Shown piece by piece: positions 58,428-64,000 of a stretch of DNA of 64,000 bases. Each line of letters opens with the position of its first letter. Within the stretch, counting starts at the first letter, position 1. Origin of the DNA: an uncultured Psychrobacter sp. (lineage in GTDB: Bacteria; Pseudomonadota; Gammaproteobacteria; Pseudomonadales; Moraxellaceae); assembly GCA_947489525.1 (NCBI GenBank), contig CANLDW010000006.1, forward strand, positions 62,001 to 126,000. The letters run 5' to 3'. The position numbers and the translations under genes were made by a program. The notes under the pieces were generated by a model. The model was not told the origin of the DNA, made no database searches, and saw nothing but the letters and a program-made list of their open reading frames with translations.

Positions 58428-58461
58428 AACCTGTGCCTTTTATAAAAGCACAGGTTTTTTT
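58428..58461 (+). terminator. Terminator after ilvC
   Basis: AACCTGTGC and GCACAGGTT pair around an A/T loop and run into seven T. Confidence 0.82.
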
Positions 58462-58689
58462 ATGCTACAAACACGTCAAGAGCAGCAACTATTAAAACTA
58501 AGCTTTTAAAGTAAATGCGTTGTAGAGGTTAACGGTCTTTTTACAATAAACTCTCAAACGGTTGAAAACGCTACTGACTTACCCTATATATAAAGCCGTT
58601 AAACACGCATCGTTGTCATAGCTTTGCTCGTGACTCTTTTTAGTTGTTTTATTACAACATCACGCTTTATAGATTACAGGTTATCTACT

Positions 58690-59115
58690 GTGCAAATATC
58701 GAATCTCGACTGGTTTACACCGCAATTTATATACATCCTACTAAGCGCTGTCGTCGCGGTTTTGATTTGGATAGAAGGCGAGATGCTAAAAAAGACCGAC
58801 GGCAAGTTGCCCCAATCTAAGTTCTTTCAGATAAGCTCACTCATAGACACTTCGTGGTTTTTTATCTCCGTCGTATTATTGTACGTGATCGACTTCAAGC
58901 CGCTTGCTGTCGCTGTACCAGCAGCTTACGGTATCTACACTGTCTTTGGCTGGGTATATGGCACGCGTCTGCTTAAGCGTAAGGGCATACCAGATTCGCC
59001 CAAAGACTTGGTCATACCTGTTAAGTACATTGCTTATAGCCAATCCTTTGCCATTATATTCTTTGGGCTGTGCTTACTAGTGCTAACGTCTCCTTGGTTA
59101 CCTTTAACTCAATAA
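58690..59115 (+). CDS. Small four-helix membrane protein, unknown
   Basis: A 141-residue protein from a GTG at 58690; an ORF start at 58624 would add 22 residues without a clear binding site. Four hydrophobic helices are visible: PQFIYILLSAVVAVLIWIEG, ISSLIDTSWFFISVVLLYVI, AVAVPAAYGIYTVFGWVYG and SFAIIFFGLCLLVL, with KKTDGKLPQSK and RLLKRKGIPDSPKDL in the loops. No family is recognised. The lone gene stands between ilvC and a cold-shock gene. Confidence 0.65.
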   Translation: MQISNLDWFTPQFIYILLSAVVAVLIWIEGEMLKKTDGKLPQSKFFQISSLIDTSWFFISVVLLYVIDFKPLAVAVPAAYGIYTVFGWVYGTRLLKRKGIPDSPKDLVIPVKYIAYSQSFAIIFFGLCLLVLTSPWLPLTQ

Positions 59116-59227
59116 TTTAATGCGACTATTATCTATTAAGGCTGATATGAACCGAATAACACCTGTTAAATCAGTTATTAATTCTTTACAAAACACTTCA
59201 ATTAAGGCTGTTGCATAGCACAAAAAC

Positions 59228-59236
59228 TGTTATAAT
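59228..59236 (+). promoter_or_regulatory. Extended -10 promoter of the cold-shock gene
   Basis: TGTTATAAT matches an extended -10 element. TTGCAT at 59211 is too close to be a standard -35, consistent with reliance on the TG motif. Predicted transcription start near 59243 gives a leader of about 120 nt, typical for cold-shock genes. Confidence 0.6.
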
Positions 59237-59365
59237 CGGGCTATATTCATATTGTTTTAGACACAATTTGCTTTACATGCAAAAGGTATAAAACTCGTAT
59301 GAGTATATGTCAATTAATCGGTGATGGCCTATGTCTCACCAACAGTTAAAGAGTTAGGATAACTT

Positions 59366-59578
59366 ATGTCAGATAAAGTTGAAGGCACTGTAAAGTGGTT
59401 TAATGAAGCTAAAGGTTTTGGTTTTATCGCTCAGGACAACGGCGGCCAAGACGTATTTGCTCACTACAGCGCTATCCAAGGTAGCGGCTTTAAAACCTTA
59501 GCGGAAGGCCAAAAAGTGTCTTTTATTTTAGGCGAAGGTCAAAAAGGTCCACAAGCTGAACAAATCGAACCGTTATAA
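59366..59578 (+). CDS. Cold-shock protein (CspA family)
   Basis: A 70-residue single-strand nucleic acid chaperone. [21 protein letters not shown] contains RNP1 (KGFGFI) and [12 protein letters not shown]2. Length is standard. AGGA is 7 nt before the ATG and the leader is long, which suggests cold-regulated translation. A terminator follows. Confidence 0.97.
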   Translation: MSDKVEGTVKWFNEAKGFGFIAQDNGGQDVFAHYSAIQGSGFKTLAEGQKVSFILGEGQKGPQAEQIEPL

Positions 59579-59683
59579 TCTATCTTCATCAAGCTATATC
59601 AATTTATTGAGAGCTGGTGCGAGAGATTAGAATAACGTTTTGTTTGTCTTGTTAGAATAATAAAAATACCGTTTAGATTTTAC

Positions 59684-59716
59684 AAAAAAGCAGCCTCTAA
59701 TCAGGTTGCTTTTTTT
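59684..59716 (+). terminator. Terminator after the cold-shock gene
   Basis: AAAAAGCAGCCT and AGGTTGCTTTTT pair with one G-U around a short loop, ending in T. Confidence 0.82.
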
Positions 59717-59781
59717 ATGAGTAACTTTAGGGGTTAGATCGTGATTTTATTTCAAAATTACAAAGCTTTAGGGGAGATACT

Positions 59782-60378
59782 ATGGAGTGGCAAGCGTGGT
59801 TTTTAATAGAATGGCAACAAGTAGTAGGTATTCTCCTATCTGTCATTGGTTTTTATTTTTGTTTAATACTGTTTACACGCATATCAGGTCTACGTAGCTT
59901 CTCTAAGCTCTCAAGTTACGATCTTGCTATGACAGTTGGTATTGGTAGTATATTAGCATCCACTGTACTATCAAAATCAACTTCCTTGTTACAAGGTGTC
60001 TTTGCTATCGGTATGTTATTTTTACTGCAAGCTTTAGTTTCTATTATTAGACGCAAAGTTAAGCCCATAAAAGACTTGCTGGATAATCAGCCTATTATTT
60101 TAATGGCACATGGTGAATACCTTTGGGATAACCTTAAAGAAGCGAAAATCAGCACCAATGATATTAAACAAATTCTACGCAAAAACGGTATCAAGTCGCG
60201 TTCTGAGGTCTTTGCTGTCGTGATGGAGACAACCGCTGATATGAGTGTGATTAAAAACGACGATACTGCACCTGATTGGTCTTTATTCGATGATATTCGT
60301 GATAATGAGCTATTAGTTCAGTCATCGTCTCTTAAAACAGCTAAGGCTCAGTCTCTTGAGAATAAGCACACTAAATAA
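59782..60378 (+). CDS. DUF421/YetF family membrane protein
   Basis: A 198-residue protein with about three N-terminal membrane helices (about residues 10-90: VVGILLSVIGFYFCLILF, AMTVGIGSILASTVL, GVFAIGMLFLLQALVSII) and a cytoplasmic or periplasmic domain (about 100-165, QPIILMAHGEYLWDNLKEAKIS in pieces). The motif RISGLRSFSKLSSYDLAMT is diagnostic of the family. YetF-type proteins are linked to sporulation-related or stress functions in Bacillus, but the role here is unknown. GGGGAGA precedes the ATG. Confidence 0.87.
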   Translation: MEWQAWFLIEWQQVVGILLSVIGFYFCLILFTRISGLRSFSKLSSYDLAMTVGIGSILASTVLSKSTSLLQGVFAIGMLFLLQALVSIIRRKVKPIKDLLDNQPIILMAHGEYLWDNLKEAKISTNDIKQILRKNGIKSRSEVFAVVMETTADMSVIKNDDTAPDWSLFDDIRDNELLVQSSSLKTAKAQSLENKHTK

Positions 60379-60888
60379 AGTCCTATAAAAGAATAGCTTA
60401 ACTACCTTAGAGGTGTGAAATAACAACAAATTGTTAAGCCTAACTATACGTAGTAATGTTATAAAGGTACTAAATATGCTTATCTGTGCATAAAGTAGAA
60501 GAGTAGGGTTGCTGACAGACTGTCTTACACTAAGACAATGACAAATTTATGACGCGTTATTCACGGCGTTATCTTGACGTTGTCCCTATGCTCACGCAAG
60601 ATAGGCGGGTCTAGTAATTTATGCTTTACGTGTGTGTATAGATATCTATTGCAAAGTGACTTTAAGTGAAGCACTAAAGCTTTATTACTTATACGATTGT
60701 GTCAATTTAATCATAATCAAGATAGTAATAACAAATGCAGTAGTTGTAAATACTAAGCTGTAGGCCGTTGTTATGGTTTTCAGCGTAGTTGTAGGCATAG
60801 TAATAGCACTGTAGTATATTTTTAAATGCCATTTATTGATGGTTTAAATTGTAGTATCTCATTCATAACATTAACAAACGAGGAACGT
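60379..60888 (+). other. 510-nt region upstream of etfB
   Basis: No gene is supported. Inverted pairs GTCTTA/TAAGAC (60522-60536) and TATCTTG/CAAGATA (near 60570-60604) are visible, and a weak promoter candidate lies close to the gene (TTGTAG 60789-60794, AGTATA 60813-60818). Nothing else is recognised. Confidence 0.4.
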
Positions 60889-61638
60889 ATGAAAGCATTA
60901 GTAGCGGTCAAGCGTGTCATTGATTATAACGTAAAGGTTCGAGTAAAAGCCGATAATTCTGGTGTGGATTTATCGAACACAAAGATGTCGATTAACCCAT
61001 TTGACGAGATTGCAGTCGAAGAAGCGGTACGTCTAAAAGAAGCTGGCGTGATTGATGAGATCATTGTGGCCTCAATTGGTCCAAAAGAGTCGCAAGAACA
61101 GATTCGCGCAGCTCTAGCTTTGGGTGCTGATCGTGGTATCTTGGTCGTTAGTGACAGCAAGCCCTATCCATTGCAAGTCGCAAAAATACTAAAAAGTATT
61201 GCTGAGTCTGAAAGCACGGATATCGTTCTATTAGGCAAGCAGGCTATTGATGATGATAATAACCAAACCGGTCAGATGCTAGCGGCATTAATGGGCGTCG
61301 GTCAAGGTACTTTTGCCTCAGAAGTCAAAGTTGACGGGGGTAAGGTAAACGTCACTCGTGAAATTGATGGCGGACTACAAACACTAGCTCTTGATCTACC
61401 AGCAGTTATCACCACTGATTTGCGTCTAAACGAGCCACGTTACGCTAAGCTGCCTAACATCATGAAAGCGAAGAAGAAGCCCCTTGATGAAAAGACACCT
61501 GCAGATTTTGGCGTAGAAATGGCTTCTAAGCAAGAAATTATTAAAGTGGTACCACCAGGCGAACGTAAAGCGGGCATTACCGTAAAATCAGTCGATGAGC
61601 TGGTTGATAAGCTAAAAAATGAAGCAAAAGTTATCTAA
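60889..61638 (+). CDS. etfB: Electron transfer flavoprotein subunit beta
   Basis: A 249-residue subunit that with EtfA carries electrons from acyl-CoA and other dehydrogenases to ETF:ubiquinone oxidoreductase. [20 protein letters not shown] starts at the ATG at 60889 with GAGGA upstream; [48 protein letters not shown] and the late [29 protein letters not shown] (in pieces) are typical. A 134-nt gap precedes etfA. Confidence 0.97.
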   Translation: MKALVAVKRVIDYNVKVRVKADNSGVDLSNTKMSINPFDEIAVEEAVRLKEAGVIDEIIVASIGPKESQEQIRAALALGADRGILVVSDSKPYPLQVAKILKSIAESESTDIVLLGKQAIDDDNNQTGQMLAALMGVGQGTFASEVKVDGGKVNVTREIDGGLQTLALDLPAVITTDLRLNEPRYAKLPNIMKAKKKPLDEKTPADFGVEMASKQEIIKVVPPGERKAGITVKSVDELVDKLKNEAKVI

Positions 61639-61772
61639 GTTGTCTAAAAAACTGCTTCAGTTTTACGAATGATATCTGGTGTATAGCTTGATACTTAATA
61701 ATTTAGAAATTAGGCGTATTATTTAAAAGGGATTAACTTTAGGATAATACGAATAAACAAAGGATAAAAACA

Positions 61773-62705
61773 ATGGCTATTTTAGTATATGCAGAACACG
61801 ACAATGCCAGTCTTAAAAAGGCAACTTTAAATACGATTGCAGCGGCAAAGCTGATGGGTAGCGATATACATGTATTAGTTGCTGGTAGTGGTGCGCAAGC
61901 CGTCGCTGATGAAGCGGCCAAAGCTGAAGGCGTTGCCAAAGTACTGCTTGCTGACAATGCAGCGTATGAGCATCAATTAGCAGGTAATATCGCGTTGTTA
62001 GTTAAAGATATCGCGGGCGACTACAGTCACATCGTTGCTCCAGCGACGACTACGGGCAAGAATTTTATGCCACGTGTTGCTGCACTACTTGATGTCAGCA
62101 TGATATCGGAGATATCTGGTGTTGTAGATGCGCAAACTTTCGAGCGTCCTATCTACGCTGGTAATGCAACTGCTACGGTTAAGACAACTGAAGATAAGGT
62201 AGTGGTTACTGTTCGTACGACTGCGTTTGATCCCGTAGCAAGTGAAGGTGGTTCAGCAGCGGTTGAAACGATTGATAACGTACAAGAGACTGGTAAAGCA
62301 AGCTTTGTGAGTGAAGAAAAAGCAGCTTCTGATCGTCCTGAGCTAACATCAGCGAGTATTGTTGTCTCTGGTGGGCGTGCACTTGCCAATGGTGAGAACT
62401 TCACAAAATATATCGAACCATTAGCCGATAAGCTAGGCGCGGCTATCGGTGCGTCACGCGCTGCTGTTGATGCCGGTTACGTGCCTAATGATATGCAGGT
62501 TGGCCAAACAGGTAAAATTGTTGCACCGCAGCTATACATTGCTGCTGGTATCTCAGGTGCTATTCAGCACATGGCAGGTATGAAAGATTCTAAAGTTATT
62601 GTTGCAATCAACAATGATCCAGAGTCGCCTATCGCTAGCGTTGCGGATTATTTCTTAGAAGCCGATCTATTTGAAGCTTTGCCTGAATTGACAAGTAAAG
62701 TTTAA
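61773..62705 (+). CDS. etfA: Electron transfer flavoprotein subunit alpha
   Basis: A 310-residue FAD-binding subunit. The start MAILVYAEHDNASLKKATLNTI, then VSGGRALANGENFTKYIEPLADKLGAAIGASRAAVDAGYVPNDMQVGQTGK (in pieces) holding the FAD site, and ISGAIQHMAGMKDSKVIVAINNDPESPIASVADYFLEADLFEALPEL (in pieces) are typical. AAGGA upstream. A terminator follows. Confidence 0.97.
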   Translation: MAILVYAEHDNASLKKATLNTIAAAKLMGSDIHVLVAGSGAQAVADEAAKAEGVAKVLLADNAAYEHQLAGNIALLVKDIAGDYSHIVAPATTTGKNFMPRVAALLDVSMISEISGVVDAQTFERPIYAGNATATVKTTEDKVVVTVRTTAFDPVASEGGSAAVETIDNVQETGKASFVSEEKAASDRPELTSASIVVSGGRALANGENFTKYIEPLADKLGAAIGASRAAVDAGYVPNDMQVGQTGKIVAPQLYIAAGISGAIQHMAGMKDSKVIVAINNDPESPIASVADYFLEADLFEALPELTSKV

Positions 62706-62770
62706 ATAATTTAGATTTGGTTTAGCTAAAGCTTGGCTTAACAGCATAGCTAGAGCACGATATACAAAAG

Positions 62771-62800
62771 TCCCGCTACCGTAGCAGTAGCGGGATTTTT
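62771..62800 (+). terminator. Terminator after etfA
   Basis: TCCCGCTAC and GTAGCGGGA form a 9-bp stem with a 7-nt loop, then five T. Lies between convergent transcripts. Confidence 0.88.
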
Positions 62801-62839
62801 ATGTGTAGAGTGTTTGCTAACAGCGAGGGCGTGGTTATT

Positions 62840-63640
62840 TTAGCTGTAGTGCCGCTGGCGCAAGGTTTCATAAAGACATAACGAACCTGCAATAGCGACA
62901 TTCAGACTTTCTTGACCGTTAGGCTGTGGTAGGGCGATAGGAGTGGCGCATTGCATCAGCTCAGCAGATACACCTTGACCTTCATGTCCCATAATCCAAG
63001 CAACCGGTGCTCGTAGATCGTGGGCGTAAATAAGTGTATCAGTATGCGAGCTGGTAGCTAACAAAGGCACAGTGACCTTGTCCAAAATATCTGAGATATC
63101 CAGTCCTTCATAAATATGCAACGCGAACTGTGCACCCATACCAGCGCGTAAGGTTTTAGGTGACCAAGCTTGCGCTGTTGTCGCCGTACATAACACCTTA
63201 CGGATACCAACCGCTGCTGCGGTACGTAGTAAGGTGCCGACATTGCCACTATCTTGTACCCCATCTAAAATTAGGCAGTCGCTATCAATAGAAGGTAAAT
63301 CAATGTCCGGAACATTGATGATCGCCATAATGTCGATACCCGCGCCTAAGCTACGAACGTGTCGATATAAACTATCCGCGAGCGTTAAGACATAGACTTG
63401 GCTTGGCAAGCGAGCAAGCAGCTGCTGAACCTCGCTATGGGCGCGTGCAGAATGAGCGACCAATACCTGCTGTAAAGGATAGTCGCTACGTAGCGCGGCA
63501 TCAATAAGATGTGTTCCTTCAAGCACAGTTTGCCTGTGTTTTTTACGTTGACGTGCTTGGGTTAATAGGGATTTGACCAGCTTTACCGTCTGATTTTTGT
63601 CAGAGGTAATAAGCTCTATATCTGTAGACGTAGACGTCAT
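62840..63640 (-). CDS. TrmH/SpoU-family RNA methyltransferase
   Basis: A 266-residue 2'-O-methyltransferase. Motif 1 is NVGTLLRTAAAVGI, motif 2 VAWIMGHEGQGVS and motif 3 IALPQPNGQESLNVAIAGSLCLYE, forming the trefoil-knot SAM site. The N-terminal part (LVKSLLTQARQRKKHRQTVLEGTHLI) is the substrate-binding L30e-like domain. The exact RNA target (rRNA or tRNA) cannot be set by reading. It lies 26 nt downstream of the fbp stop on the minus strand, probably in one transcript. Confidence 0.9.
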   Translation of the reverse strand: MTSTSTDIELITSDKNQTVKLVKSLLTQARQRKKHRQTVLEGTHLIDAALRSDYPLQQVLVAHSARAHSEVQQLLARLPSQVYVLTLADSLYRHVRSLGAGIDIMAIINVPDIDLPSIDSDCLILDGVQDSGNVGTLLRTAAAVGIRKVLCTATTAQAWSPKTLRAGMGAQFALHIYEGLDISDILDKVTVPLLATSSHTDTLIYAHDLRAPVAWIMGHEGQGVSAELMQCATPIALPQPNGQESLNVAIAGSLCLYETLRQRHYS

Positions 63641-63666
63641 AAACCACCGCTTAATTTAAGAAAAAC

Positions 63667-64000
63667 CTAATCGTTGTCTGCGTGCTGCAAGTGCAGTTTT
63701 TTGATATAGTCAACTTCATTTTTACTGCCCAGTACCACAGGGACGCGCTGATGAATGTCTGTAGGTGAGATATCGAGAATGCGAGCGGTAGCATCTGTGG
63801 CCGCGCCGCCTGCGCGTTCAATGAGCAAGCTCGTAGGATTGGCTTCATACATGAGGCGCAGCTTACCAGGCTTGTTTGGATCCTTGGTATCAAAAGGGTA
63901 AGTGAACAGACCACCACGGCATAAGATACGGTGGACATCGCCAACCATTGCCGCAACCCAGCGGGTATTAAAATCGCGCCCGCGTACGCCTGTCTTGCCA
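63667..64000 (-). CDS. fbp: Fructose-1,6-bisphosphatase class I, C-terminal part (runs off window)
   Basis: The last 111 residues of a class I FBPase, which makes fructose 6-phosphate in gluconeogenesis. The frame enters from base 64000 and reads [19 protein letters not shown], then [41 protein letters not shown] and [19 protein letters not shown], all typical C-terminal sequences. The stop is TAG at 63667-63669. The N-terminal metal and substrate residues are outside the window. Confidence 0.96.
   Translation of the reverse strand, partial: GKTGVRGRDFNTRWVAAMVGDVHRILCRGGLFTYPFDTKDPNKPGKLRLMYEANPTSLLIERAGGAATDATARILDISPTDIHQRVPVVLGSKNEVDYIKKLHLQHADND

Noticed and set aside
59201..59220. GGCTGTTGCA motif resembling the end of an IS6-family element
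   Set aside because: Only about ten bases match from memory, there is no inverted partner and it coincides with the cold-shock promoter.

Overview
The window looks like chromosomal DNA of a gammaproteobacterium of the Moraxellaceae, most likely Psychrobacter. The protein sequences and several gene neighbourhoods support this: trpF-trpB-trpA-accD-folC-SPOR protein, gatCAB, mreBCD-maf-rng, yceD-rpmF-fabD-fabG-acpP without plsX/fabH, and ilvI-ilvH-ilvC. The genus call is inference from sequence reading and was not tested by a database search. Most of the window is core metabolism and translation.

Layout. 1-710 is the 5' part of proS (minus). 1309-5392 holds a DUF4230 membrane protein, then a winged-helix-like protein, a small GTPase and a Roadblock/LC7 protein (a conservon-like or MglA/MglB-like set), then a small membrane protein. 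5628-7253 is a photolyase (minus). A 286-bp MITE-like element with nested palindromes fills the gap before trpF. 7706-14849 is trpF, trpB, trpA, accD, folC and a LysM/SPOR protein, with intrinsic-terminator hairpins between several of them. 15038-16559 has convergent DUF2726 and DUF1853 genes; the latter has a C7 tract that breaks its 5' reading frame. 16680-19549 is a short, AT-rich accessory stretch: a DUF1778-PIN toxin-antitoxin pair, a YdhR-like monooxygenase, an unannotated 56-residue membrane ORF, an unknown 354-residue protein and a truncated HicB. It ends at the 3' side of a tRNA-Pro(GGG) gene. 19879-23321 is gatCAB (minus), and 23968-29180 is mreB, mreC, mreD, maf and rng.

29614-43781 is the full S10-spc-alpha ribosomal protein cluster (rpsJ to rplQ, with secY, rpmJ and rpoA) in the classical order. 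It carries a long S10 leader, a clear promoter at the S10/spc boundary and three strong hairpins in unusually long intergenic gaps (rpsH-rplF, rpmJ-rpsM, rpsD-rpoA), so the cluster is probably split into several expression units.

43888-64000 holds yciO and the EF-P hydroxylase gene (minus), yceD-rpmF-fabD-fabG-acpP, a BON-LysM protein, queG (minus), the bifunctional NAD(P)HX repair enzyme, a DUF4124 protein (minus), ilvI-ilvH-ilvC, a small four-helix membrane protein, a cold-shock protein, a DUF421 protein, etfB-etfA, an RNA methyltransferase (minus) and the 3' end of fbp (minus).

No wholly new large system is evident. The best candidates for unexplored biology are the GTPase/Roadblock module, the two-gene minus-strand cassette at 17812-19189, the DUF1778-PIN pairing, the MITE, the frameshifting C7 tract, recurring 15-nt tandem duplications (trpB, epmC, ilvH) and the hairpins inside the ribosomal cluster.
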